Notes under the pieces: model-generated | What the model was told of the DNA's origin: nothing | What the model saw: only the letters and a program-made list of their open reading frames with translations | The model's database searches: none | Shown: one piece after another, positions 6,969 to 15,082 of the stretch | Numbering within the stretch: position 1 is the first letter of the stretch | How the letters are laid out: the number at the start of each line of letters is the position of its first letter | Source: Alphaproteobacteria bacterium | Lineage (GTDB): Bacteria; Pseudomonadota; Alphaproteobacteria; CAAGCB01; CAG-977 | Length of the DNA: 29,261 bases | Assembly (NCBI GenBank): GCA_900768875.1 | Contig: CAAGEP010000001.1 | Coordinates: forward strand, 1 to 29,261 | Direction of reading: 5' to 3' | Made by a program: the position numbers and the translations under genes

Positions 6969-7882
6969 TGGGCTGGCTGGATAAAATCAAGCAGGGATTG
7001 GCGCGCACGGCATCGCCTTTGGTGTCGGGAATTTCCGATTTGCTGACCAAACGCAAACTGGACAAAGACGCTTTGACCGACCTTGAAGACCTGCTGATTA
7101 TGGCGGACGTCGGCACGAAAACCGCCGCCGAACTGGTCGACGGATTGAGCAAAGACAAATTCGACAAAGAAGTCGATTCCGCCGAAGTCCGCGCTTTTTT
7201 CGCCGATAAAATCGCGCAAAAACTCGCCCCGTTTGCCAAACCTTTGCAAATCGACGAAACCAAAAAGCCGTTTGTGATTTTAATGGTCGGCGTCAACGGC
7301 GCGGGCAAAACGACGACCATCGGAAAAATGGCGAAACAAATGACGGACAACGGCTTGAAAGTCCGCTTTGCCGCCGCGGACACGTTCCGCGCCGCCGCCG
7401 TCGAACAGCTGAAAGTCTGGGGCGAACGCGCAAACTGTCCCGTTGTTTCAAAACCGGCGGGCGCGGACGCCGCGGGGCTGGTGTTCGACGCGATTAAAGA
7501 ATCCGTTGCGGCTCGGGACGACGTTTTGTTCATCGATACGGCGGGACGGCTTCAAAACAAAGCCGAACTGATGGACGAACTGCAAAAAATCAACCGCGTG
7601 ATTAAAAAGCAAATTCCCGACGCGCCGCACGCCTGTTTGCAGGTTTTGGACGCGACCGTCGGACAAAACGCCAAATCTCAAGTCAAGATTTTCTCGGAAA
7701 TGCTTGACGTGACGGGGGTGATTGTTACAAAATTGGACGGTACGGCAAAAGGCGGCATTCTGGTTGCTCTGACGGATCAATTCGGATTGCCCGTGCATTT
7801 AATCGGCGTAGGGGAGAAAATCGACGATTTACGTCCCTTTGAAGCGCGGGATTACGCCCGTTCCCTGATGGGCGTCGAATAA
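6968..7882 (+). CDS. ftsY: Signal recognition particle receptor FtsY
   Basis: Membrane-associated SRP receptor GTPase that docks Ffh-ribosome complexes at the SecYEG translocon. The 304 residues comprise the NG core with almost no acidic A domain, as in many alphaproteobacteria. The N-terminal 'MGWLDKIKQGLARTASPLVSG' helix probably binds lipid. The G domain has GVNGAGKTT (108-116), 'ADTFRAAAVEQL', 'DTAGR', 'TKLDGTAKGG' and 'GVGEKIDDLRPF'. It overlaps mtaB by one base, so translation is likely coupled. The next gene starts 11 bases later after a strong AAGGAGAGG, suggesting one mtaB-ftsY-membrane protein-cNMP-fold operon. Confidence 0.97.
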   Translation: MGWLDKIKQGLARTASPLVSGISDLLTKRKLDKDALTDLEDLLIMADVGTKTAAELVDGLSKDKFDKEVDSAEVRAFFADKIAQKLAPFAKPLQIDETKKPFVILMVGVNGAGKTTTIGKMAKQMTDNGLKVRFAAADTFRAAAVEQLKVWGERANCPVVSKPAGADAAGLVFDAIKESVAARDDVLFIDTAGRLQNKAELMDELQKINRVIKKQIPDAPHACLQVLDATVGQNAKSQVKIFSEMLDVTGVIVTKLDGTAKGGILVALTDQFGLPVHLIGVGEKIDDLRPFEARDYARSLMGVE

Positions 7883-7893
7883 AAGGAGAGGCG

Positions 7894-10698
7894 ATGACAC
7901 CGACACGAAAATTAGGCGCGGGCATTCAAATTTCCGCCGAACAGGCGATTCCCGTTTTCCTGTTGATTCTTTGTTCGTTTCTGAAATCGTTCGGACTGGT
8001 GCTGTTCGACACAGGGGCGACGCTTTTGTTTCTGGAAACCTTCCGCGGGGAAAACATCGCCCTTATGCTGATGCTGACCGCCGCGATGATGTTTTTCCTG
8101 TACCCCCTTTTGCTGTTTTTAAAAAATAAATCCGCACTGATGCCTGCTTACGGAATGTTTGCGGCGGCGGCTTCGGCGTGTGTTCTGTATTGTATTGTCT
8201 TGTCGAGCCCTTCGCCAATTCCCGTTTCGATTGCATTTGTCGGACGTGAAGGAATACGCATTACCGTTGAAAGCGCGTTTTTACTGCTGTCTTTCAGATT
8301 CGGAATATTCCATGGACAGCCCAAAACGCTGGTCTGCGTGCTGTTGGCGCAAACATTCGGCACTTTGGTCGCCGCGGGATTGCTGGGACTGGGGGGCGCA
8401 AATCCGTCCGCCGCCGCATGGATGATGGGATCGGTGTTCGCCGTCGCGTCCGCCGCGCTGTGCGCCCAAGTCATCATTCAAAACGGATCCGCACCCGTTT
8501 CCGAACGTCTGCTGTTTTCCAAAAAGGATTTGCGGATTTCCGGCGTGGATTCAAAACAAAAAAGCCTCTATTTTTCGTTTTTCGCGTCGGCTTTTTTGAT
8601 TTTTTTCGCCATTGGCGCGTTTGATTTCCTGTTTCTGACGGAAACGTTCGTCCGAACCGCTTCTTCCGATGCGTCCGTGGCGGGCATATTCGGACTGACA
8701 TACGGCATAGTCGGTCTTTTGTCGCTGATTTTCATCAATTTGGTTTTAGCACGCAAAGTCGGCATTTTTCCCTTGCTGTTTCTAATTCCATGCTCTTTGA
8801 TTGCCGCGGCTGTCGGAGGCGCGTATTCGATTTTCGGCATCGTTGTCGCGGCGCGCGCGGCGTTTTTGTTCATCGCCGGCGTCAACAAAGAAAACCTGTT
8901 TCTGATTATTCCCCAAGCCGTTTCCCTGCGATCGTTTTTCCGCGCCGCGATTGAACGCAAATTTATTGTCGAACCGTTGGGACTGCTTGCTGCGGGGATT
9001 GTTTTGACTTCCGTCGGGAATAACGCGCAAACGGTATTGTCCCTGACCGCCGGTGTTGGCATTGTCTGTGCGGCAATGTTTTGGATGCTGCGCCAATCGT
9101 ATGTCAAACTGGTGTTGAACTGTCTGCGCGGATTTTTATGGCGCGGCGGACGTCTGGTGCTGACGGGGAACCGAATTCGCAAACAGCTGCAGACAATGCT
9201 GACAAGCGCGAAGGCCGATGAAGCGGTTTACGCCCTGCGTGTCGTCGAAGACGCCCTGCACCCCGCGTTTTCCCATGAACTGCGGCGCGCCCTGTCGCAT
9301 CCGTCCCCCGAAGTACGTCTGTTCGCTTTGGAAAAAGTCGAGGCTCTTGATTTCCGTTCGGCGTTAAAAGAAGTCGAACACGCCGCCCTGACGGACAAAG
9401 TTCCCGCCGTCCGCCGCATAGCTTTGCGAACGCTGTGCATTCTCGGCACACCTGAAACGCGCGAAAAAATCATCGGTATGATTAACGACCCCGATGCGTG
9501 TGAAGGCGCGCTGATCGGATTGCTGGCCGTCGGACGCGAAGGCGTGTTCGCCGCCATTGACAAAGTGGCGTTCCTTGCCGCCTCGATTGATGACGAAGCG
9601 CGCCAAATCGCCGCCCGCGTTTTGGGCGACGCGCGCAACCCCGCATTTTATCTGCCGCTGATAAAACTGCTGAACGACGAAGACGCCGACGTTTGCCGCG
9701 CCGCCGTCATTGCCGCGGGAAAGCTGTGCGAACCGCATTTGCTGCCCGCCTTGATGAACAGCTTCCGTTTCCCCGAATTGCGCGAAGACGCGGTTGACGC
9801 TTTGCTGAAATACCGTGAAACAGCATTTCCCGAAATCGACAAAGTGTTGACATCCGCCGATTATCCGCATCAGTTCCGTTCGCTTTTGGCGCAAATGCTC
9901 AAACATATCGATTCCCCCGAATGTCGACGCTTTTTATTTGACCATTTGTTCGTCACCGACAGGCGCGTGCGTTTCAACATACTGAAATCGCTTGTTCTTT
10001 TACAGTTCAAAGCGCACGGCAAAGACATCAATAAAGTCCGTTTAAGCCTGTACGATGAAATCGAATGGTCCACCAACCTGCTGGCGGCTTTGGACAATCT
10101 GGAACGAAACGATGACGAATCCGTAAAAACGGCGCTTGACGTTCTGGCCGCCGCGTTGCGTTCGGAACTGGACTATTCGCGCGAACGCATTTTACTGCTG
10201 CTGGCGTTGCTGCAGCCGTCCGAAATGATTGTGAATTTGCTGAACCGCTATGCCTTGACAACAGAGGAAGAGCGCACGGAAATGGCGAACATCGTTGACA
10301 AGATTTTGTCAGGCGAACTGCGCCAACTGTGTTTGCCGCTGTTTTCATCCGATTCGACCGAAGTCAAACTGGCGGCTCTGCGTCCGCATTTTTATCCGCC
10401 CGTTTTAACGACGCAAGGCTATGTCCGCGAGATTTTGAAAGCGGGCGAAGCCGGTGACTGGACGCGCGCCGCCGCCGTATACGCGTTGGCTTTTGTCGGC
10501 GACAAATCGTCTGTGGATGTTTTGGTTCCTTTGCTGAACGATCGGGATTCGATTGTGCGCGAAACGGCTGTTTTCGTCATTGCGAAACTACTGCCGTCCG
10601 ACGAAGCGACACGGATTCTGATGCCGTGCGTTGATGATTACGTTCCCGCCGTAGCGCGTATGGCTCAGTTTTCCCTTATGTTTTCCAAGGAGATTTGA
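7894..10698 (+). CDS. MFS/nucleotide-transporter-like membrane protein with C-terminal HEAT-repeat domain
   Basis: A 934-residue protein in two halves. Residues ~15-410 hold about 11-12 hydrophobic segments in an MFS-like arrangement, with a break at ~205-230. Overall this resembles Npt1/Npt2 (TLC-type) nucleotide transporters or their MFS relatives, but I see no motif that proves a substrate. Residues ~435-930 are helical HEAT/PBS-lyase-type repeats ('HPSPEVRLFALEKVEAL', 'DKVPAVRRIALRTL', 'DEDADVCRAAVIAAGKL', 'DRDSIVRETAVFVIAKLL'), expected to be cytoplasmic and to bind proteins. SD AAGGAGAGG is well placed. The next gene, a cyclic-nucleotide-binding-fold protein, begins one base after the stop; from memory, related architectures in other bacteria join these parts in one chain. 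Function unknown. Confidence 0.8.
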   Translation: MTPTRKLGAGIQISAEQAIPVFLLILCSFLKSFGLVLFDTGATLLFLETFRGENIALMLMLTAAMMFFLYPLLLFLKNKSALMPAYGMFAAAASACVLYCIVLSSPSPIPVSIAFVGREGIRITVESAFLLLSFRFGIFHGQPKTLVCVLLAQTFGTLVAAGLLGLGGANPSAAAWMMGSVFAVASAALCAQVIIQNGSAPVSERLLFSKKDLRISGVDSKQKSLYFSFFASAFLIFFAIGAFDFLFLTETFVRTASSDASVAGIFGLTYGIVGLLSLIFINLVLARKVGIFPLLFLIPCSLIAAAVGGAYSIFGIVVAARAAFLFIAGVNKENLFLIIPQAVSLRSFFRAAIERKFIVEPLGLLAAGIVLTSVGNNAQTVLSLTAGVGIVCAAMFWMLRQSYVKLVLNCLRGFLWRGGRLVLTGNRIRKQLQTMLTSAKADEAVYALRVVEDALHPAFSHELRRALSHPSPEVRLFALEKVEALDFRSALKEVEHAALTDKVPAVRRIALRTLCILGTPETREKIIGMINDPDACEGALIGLLAVGREGVFAAIDKVAFLAASIDDEARQIAARVLGDARNPAFYLPLIKLLNDEDADVCRAAVIAAGKLCEPHLLPALMNSFRFPELREDAVDALLKYRETAFPEIDKVLTSADYPHQFRSLLAQMLKHIDSPECRRFLFDHLFVTDRRVRFNILKSLVLLQFKAHGKDINKVRLSLYDEIEWSTNLLAALDNLERNDDESVKTALDVLAAALRSELDYSRERILLLLALLQPSEMIVNLLNRYALTTEEERTEMANIVDKILSGELRQLCLPLFSSDSTEVKLAALRPHFYPPVLTTQGYVREILKAGEAGDWTRAAAVYALAFVGDKSSVDVLVPLLNDRDSIVRETAVFVIAKLLPSDEATRILMPCVDDYVPAVARMAQFSLMFSKEI

Positions 10699-10699
10699 T

Positions 10700-11134
10700 A
10701 TGCGTTTGACGCTTGAAAAAGTTTTGGTTTTAAAAAATGTCCCCCTGTTCGCGGGCATTCAGGAAAACGTCCTGTCCGACATCATCGCGAATGCGGAAGA
10801 AACGTCCGCCATGATGGGCGAAGACATCGTCAAAGAAGGCGATATGTGGAATGATTTGTATATCATTCTGCAAGGACAGGTTCGCCTGCATAAAAACGGA
10901 AAAACCGTGAACGAACATTCGTCGTTCGACATCTTTGGCGAATTGTCGGCTTTGGACGCCGCGCCGTCCGACGTGACGGTCACCGCGCTGGAAGACACGA
11001 CCATGTTCAAAATCCACGGTCCCGTGCTGTACCGCCTGATGAACGATCACAAAGCGCTGGAACGCGGCATTATCACAATGCTGTGCCGCCGCATCCGCAA
11101 AATGCGCGCCGAAATGTTTGAAGCGGAAAAATAA
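10700..11134 (+). CDS. Stand-alone cyclic-nucleotide-binding-fold protein
   Basis: A 144-residue protein that is essentially one CRP/cNMP-binding beta-roll ('KNVPLFAGIQENVLSDI', 'VKEGDMWNDLYIILQGQVRLHKNGK', 'FDIFGELSALDAAPSDVTVTALEDT') followed by a C-terminal helix. It has no helix-turn-helix, so it is not a DNA-binding regulator. The phosphate-binding cassette keeps FGEL, but the expected arginine ('PR-S/T-A') reads 'PSD', so canonical cAMP/cGMP binding is doubtful. SD AAGGAGAT lies in the end of the preceding gene and the start is one base after its stop, so the two products very likely act together. The stop is 2 bases from the convergent fliN stop. Confidence 0.85.
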   Translation: MRLTLEKVLVLKNVPLFAGIQENVLSDIIANAEETSAMMGEDIVKEGDMWNDLYIILQGQVRLHKNGKTVNEHSSFDIFGELSALDAAPSDVTVTALEDTTMFKIHGPVLYRLMNDHKALERGIITMLCRRIRKMRAEMFEAEK

Positions 11135-11136
11135 CG

Positions 11137-11427
11137 TCAGTTTTGCTGGGATACCAGCAAATCAATGATTTTGACACCGATAAATCCGTCGTCCGTAACG
11201 ACCACTTCGCCGCGGGCGATGGGAACGTCGTTTGCCAGAATCTCTACGGAATCGTTCAAATGCTGGTTCAGTTCGATAACCGCCCCGCGCCCCAGTTTCA
11301 ACAGCTGATACACGCGCAGTAAAGTGCGTCCCAGCACGACGGACAAATCGACGTTGACTTCCATCAACGCTTCATCGCCGAACACGCGGCTTAAAACGGT
11401 ATCGGTTTGTTTGGGTTGATTTGTCAT
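11137..11427 (-). CDS. fliN: Flagellar motor switch protein FliN (SpoA domain)
   Basis: Part of the flagellar C-ring, which controls rotation direction and export. The 96 residues are almost entirely one SpoA/FliN domain: 'VNVDLSVVLGRTLLRVYQLLKLGRGAVIELNQ', 'VEILANDVPIARGEVVVTDDGFIGVKI'. The position is unusual: it is the last gene of a peptide-transporter operon and overlaps the yejF stop by 4 bases (ATGA). A strong SD (AGAGGA) lies just upstream. No other switch genes are nearby, although flagellin is 10 kb away. Some SpoA proteins serve in type III secretion, but 'LLKLGRGAVIELN' fits FliN well. Confidence 0.82.
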   Translation of the reverse strand: MTNQPKQTDTVLSRVFGDEALMEVNVDLSVVLGRTLLRVYQLLKLGRGAVIELNQHLNDSVEILANDVPIARGEVVVTDDGFIGVKIIDLLVSQQN

Positions 11428-13025
11428 AAGTCCTCTCTGCGGGTTTTGAAATCGAAAGCGGCGGACAGCAAATCTTTGGTATACGGCTGTTGCGCCTGTT
11501 CAAATATAGCCTGATTTTCGCCCGATTCAACGATTTTTCCGTCTTTCATCACATAAATCGTATGCGCGAACGATTTGACCAGCCGCAAATCATGGCTGAT
11601 GAACAGATACGACAAGCCGTATTTCGCCTGCAATTTTTTCAACAACGCGATGATTTGCCCCTGCACGGATACGTCCAAAGCGCTGGTCGGTTCATCCAGC
11701 ACAATCAGCTTCGGACGCAAAACCAGCACGCGGGCAATGGCGATTCTCTGCCTTTGACCGCCCGAAAAAGCGTGCGGATAACGACGCAGAACGTCTTCTT
11801 GGTCAGACAGTCCGACATCGCGCAGCGCCTGCTTGATTTTTTCCAGCCGTTCGGCGGCGGGCATTTTCGGAAAATGGATTTGCAGCCCCTCGCCCACGAT
11901 TTGCTCGACCGTCATGCGCGGAGACAGCGACGCGAACGGGTCTTGGAACACGATTTGGATTTTGGTGCGTTCCGCGCGCAGTTCTTTGGGGCTGAGAGCG
12001 CGAAAATCCCGTCCGTCGAACTCAAGGCTTCCGCTTGACGGCACCAGCCGCAGCAAAGCGTTGCCCAGCGTTGTTTTGCCCGACCCGCTTTCGCCCGCCA
12101 AAGCAACCGTTTGTCCCGCGCGAATATCCAAATCGACACCCGCCACCGCGTAAAACGTTTCCAGCGGCTTGCCCCAAAAGCTTTTTTTCACCACAAACGG
12201 AACGGCGACATCGCGCGCGCGCAGTAAAACGGGCGCATCGGGCGGCATGGGGACGGGCGCGCCGCAATCCCTTGCCGCCAGCAGTTGTTTCGTATAGGGA
12301 TGCCGCGGCGTTTCAAAGATTTCGGCAACCGTTCCCTGTTCGACGATTTTGGCGTCTTTCATCACGTACACGCGGTCGGCAATACGGCGAACCAGCTCCA
12401 AATCATGGGAAATGAACAAAACGGACAAGTGCAGATGTTTTTGCAGACGGGACAGCAGCTCCAAAATCTGCGCCTGCACGGTAACGTCCAAAGCCGTCGT
12501 CGGTTCGTCGGCAATCAGCAGTTCGGGCGTATTCGCCAAAGCCATGGCAATCATCACCCTTTGGCGTTCGCCGCCCGAAAACAAGTGCGGCAAATCGTCC
12601 ATCCGTTTCCGCGCTTGACGCAATCCGACGGATTCCAGCAATTCGGCGGCTTTGTCCCAAGCGTCCTGCTTGGACAATCCCTGATGTTCCATCATGCTTT
12701 CGGCGATTTGTTTGCCAATCGGGTGAAGCGGGTTCAGCGACGTCATCGGTTCTTGGAACACCATACCGATTTTGCCGCCGCGCACACTGCGCAGCAGATA
12801 GGAATCGGCGGTTGTCAAATCGTCGCCGTCGAACACGATTTCACCCGATTGCTTGGCATAAGGATAATCCAGCAGCTGCAAAACCGACAAAGCGGTAACC
12901 GACTTGCCCGACCCGCTTTCGCCGACCAAAGCGACACATTCGCCCTTTTGAACGGTCAACGACACATCGTCGACGACGTTTTTTCCGCTTCCGAACGCAA
13001 CGGACAGATGATTGATGCTCAGCAT
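11424..13025 (-). CDS. yejF: Peptide ABC transporter, duplicated ATPase (YejF type)
   Basis: Energises an oligopeptide importer of the YejABEF class, which in enterobacteria also takes up microcin C. The 533 residues contain two full ATPase domains. The first has GESGSGKS (35-42), 'FSGGERQRVMIAMALA' and 'LLIADEPTTALDV'; the second has 'GESGSGKTTLG', 'FSGGQRQRIAIARVL' and 'LIVLDEPTSALDV'. Each ends in an oligopeptide-transporter C-terminal signature ('TPRHPYTKQLLAA', 'AQQPYTKDLLSAA'). I chose the ATG at 13025, one base after the yejE stop, with GAGGA about 9 bases upstream; the longer frame adds 7 residues inside yejE. It overlaps fliN by 4 bases. Confidence 0.94.
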   Translation of the reverse strand: MLSINHLSVAFGSGKNVVDDVSLTVQKGECVALVGESGSGKSVTALSVLQLLDYPYAKQSGEIVFDGDDLTTADSYLLRSVRGGKIGMVFQEPMTSLNPLHPIGKQIAESMMEHQGLSKQDAWDKAAELLESVGLRQARKRMDDLPHLFSGGERQRVMIAMALANTPELLIADEPTTALDVTVQAQILELLSRLQKHLHLSVLFISHDLELVRRIADRVYVMKDAKIVEQGTVAEIFETPRHPYTKQLLAARDCGAPVPMPPDAPVLLRARDVAVPFVVKKSFWGKPLETFYAVAGVDLDIRAGQTVALAGESGSGKTTLGNALLRLVPSSGSLEFDGRDFRALSPKELRAERTKIQIVFQDPFASLSPRMTVEQIVGEGLQIHFPKMPAAERLEKIKQALRDVGLSDQEDVLRRYPHAFSGGQRQRIAIARVLVLRPKLIVLDEPTSALDVSVQGQIIALLKKLQAKYGLSYLFISHDLRLVKSFAHTIYVMKDGKIVESGENQAIFEQAQQPYTKDLLSAAFDFKTRREDL

Positions 13026-13026
13026 G

Positions 13027-14028
13027 TCAGTTTTTCCTCGGATCAAAAGCGTTGCGGACGGCTTCGCCGATAAAGACCAGCACCGTCAGCAGAAAAGCCA
13101 AAGCGACAAACGCGGTCGCCGCCAACCACGGAGCCTGCAGGTTTTCTTTGCCCTGCCGCACCAGCTCGCCCAAAGACGGTTCCCCCGGCGGCAATCCGAA
13201 ACCCAGAAAATCCAACGCTGTCAGTGACACGACCGCCCCTGACAAAATGAACGGCAGGTACGTCAGCGTCGCCACCATCGCGTTCGGAAACACATGCCGC
13301 GCCATAATGCGTGCGTCGGACGCCCCCAAAGCGTGCGCGGCTTTGACATAATCGAAGTTGCGGACGCGCAGAAACTCCGCCCGAACGACGGGAACCAGAG
13401 CCGTCCAAGAAAACAACAGCAGCACGAACAACAGCGGCCAAAATCCCGCCGCCACCATGCCCGACACGATAATCAGGATGAACAGCTGCGGCAAACTGCC
13501 CCAAATTTCCAAAAACCGCTGTCCGAACAAATCGACTTTGCCGCCGAAATAGCCCTGCACCGCCCCCGCCGCTATGCCGATGACGGACGAACAAACGGTC
13601 AACAACAAACCGAACAGCAGCGAAAACCGAACGCCGTAAATCAGCCGCGCGGCGACATCGCGCCCCAAATCGTCCGTCCCCAGCCAGTTTTTCAAGCTTG
13701 GCGCGCTTGGCGCAGGAAGCGGCAAATCGTATACAATCGTATCGTAACGATACGGAATCGGCGGCATGACAAAAAATCCGTTTTCATTGATTTTGCGGCG
13801 GACAAACGGGTCTTTATAGTCCGCAGGAGTCAAAAATTCGCCCCCGAAAACCGTTTCGGGCGGATTGTCGACTATCGGGAAATACCATTGCCCGTCGAAG
13901 TAAACGACCAAAGGCTTGTCGTTTGCGACGAATTCCGCGCCCAGCGAAACGAAAAACACCGTCAAAAACATCCAAAAAGCATAAAAACCGCGCTTGGAAG
14001 CTTTGAATTTCCGCCATTTTTCAAGCAT
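13027..14028 (-). CDS. yejE: Peptide ABC transporter permease (YejE type)
   Basis: Inner-membrane permease of the Yej importer. The 333 residues start with one membrane segment ('FYAFWMFLTVFFVSLGAEFVAN'), then the long periplasmic segment typical of YejE ('PPETVFGGEFLTPADYKDPFVR', 'NGFFVMPPIPYRYDTI'). A BPD_transp_1 domain follows, with the ATPase-contact EAA loop 'DYVKAAHALGASDARIMARHVFPN'. I chose the ATG at 14028 because GGAGG lies 7 bases upstream. It overlaps yejB by 8 bases. Confidence 0.94.
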   Translation of the reverse strand: MLEKWRKFKASKRGFYAFWMFLTVFFVSLGAEFVANDKPLVVYFDGQWYFPIVDNPPETVFGGEFLTPADYKDPFVRRKINENGFFVMPPIPYRYDTIVYDLPLPAPSAPSLKNWLGTDDLGRDVAARLIYGVRFSLLFGLLLTVCSSVIGIAAGAVQGYFGGKVDLFGQRFLEIWGSLPQLFILIIVSGMVAAGFWPLLFVLLLFSWTALVPVVRAEFLRVRNFDYVKAAHALGASDARIMARHVFPNAMVATLTYLPFILSGAVVSLTALDFLGFGLPPGEPSLGELVRQGKENLQAPWLAATAFVALAFLLTVLVFIGEAVRNAFDPRKN

Positions 14029-15082
14029 TGTTGCGTCCTCCGAAATCAATGCGCGGATCGACCCAATGGTACGTCAAATCGCACACCAGATTCAAAACCA
14101 AGCCAATCAGTCCGAACAAATACAGCGTGCCGAACACCACGGGATAATCACGCGTCAAAACGGCTTCAAAGCCCAAAAGTCCGATGCCATCCAGCGAAAA
14201 AATCACTTCAATCAGCACCGACCCCGTAAACAGCATGCCGACCAAAACGGCGGGAAAGCCCGCAATGACAATCAGCATCGCGTTGCGGAAAACATGCCCG
14301 TACAGGATTTTGTATTCGTCCAATCCTTTGGCGCGGGCGGTCAGGACGTACTGCTTGGAAATTTCTTCCAAAAACGAATTTTTGGTCAGCATGGTCAGCC
14401 CCGCGAATCCGCCCGCCACCATGGACGCGACAGGCATCGCCAAATGCCAAAAGTAATCTTTGATTTTGCCGACAGTCGAAAGCTCGTCCCAGTTGTCGGA
14501 CGTCAAGCCCCTTAACGGGAACCAATGCAAATAACGCCCGCCGCAAAACAGCACAATCAGCGCCATGGCAAACACAAAAGCGGGAATCGCATACCCGACA
14601 ATCACCGCCCAGCCCGTCGCCGCGTCGAATTTCGATCCGTCATGCACGGCTTTGGCAATGCCCAAAGGAATGGACACCAGATAAATAATCAGCGTCGTCC
14701 ACAGCCCCAACGAAACGGACACGGGCATTTTTTCCTTTATCAGCCCGATAACGTCCGCGTCGCGGTAAAAGCTTTTCCCGAAATCGAACAACGCGTAATT
14801 TTTCATCATCAGCGCAAAGCGCGTCAACGCGGGTTTGTCAAAGCCGAACCGGTGTTCCAGCTCTTTGATTAAAGCGGGGTCAAGCCCCTGCGCTCCGCGG
14901 TATTTCGACGACACCGCGCCCGAAGCGGAAATTTTGGCGGATTGCGGGTCGTTTTGCAGCTTTGCCGCGATATGTTCGACGGGGCCGCCGGGGGCAAGCT
15001 GGGCAAACAGGAAATTGACCGCCATAATTCCGAACAGCGTCAAGGGAATCAAAGCCAAACGGCGCAAAATGTATTTTGTCAC
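14021..15082 (-). CDS. yejB: Peptide ABC transporter permease (YejB type)
   Basis: Inner-membrane permease, partner of YejE. The 353 residues begin 'MTKYILRRLALIPLTLFGIMAVNFLFAQLAPGGPVEHI', a YejB hallmark, followed by a long loop and five or so further membrane segments. The EAA loop is 'EISKQYVLTARAKGLDEYKILYGHVFRNAML'. The start is a GTG that overlaps the yejA stop by 4 bases (GTGA), so translation is probably coupled. Confidence 0.94.
   Translation of the reverse strand: MTKYILRRLALIPLTLFGIMAVNFLFAQLAPGGPVEHIAAKLQNDPQSAKISASGAVSSKYRGAQGLDPALIKELEHRFGFDKPALTRFALMMKNYALFDFGKSFYRDADVIGLIKEKMPVSVSLGLWTTLIIYLVSIPLGIAKAVHDGSKFDAATGWAVIVGYAIPAFVFAMALIVLFCGGRYLHWFPLRGLTSDNWDELSTVGKIKDYFWHLAMPVASMVAGGFAGLTMLTKNSFLEEISKQYVLTARAKGLDEYKILYGHVFRNAMLIVIAGFPAVLVGMLFTGSVLIEVIFSLDGIGLLGFEAVLTRDYPVVFGTLYLFGLIGLVLNLVCDLTYHWVDPRIDFGGRNNA

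Noticed and set aside
7894..10698. Confident call as an ATP/ADP translocase
   Set aside because: The membrane half has the right general shape, but I see no diagnostic motif and cannot separate it from other MFS-like families by eye.
13294..14229. 311-codon plus-strand frame
   Set aside because: Antisense to yejE and yejB; no recognisable protein.
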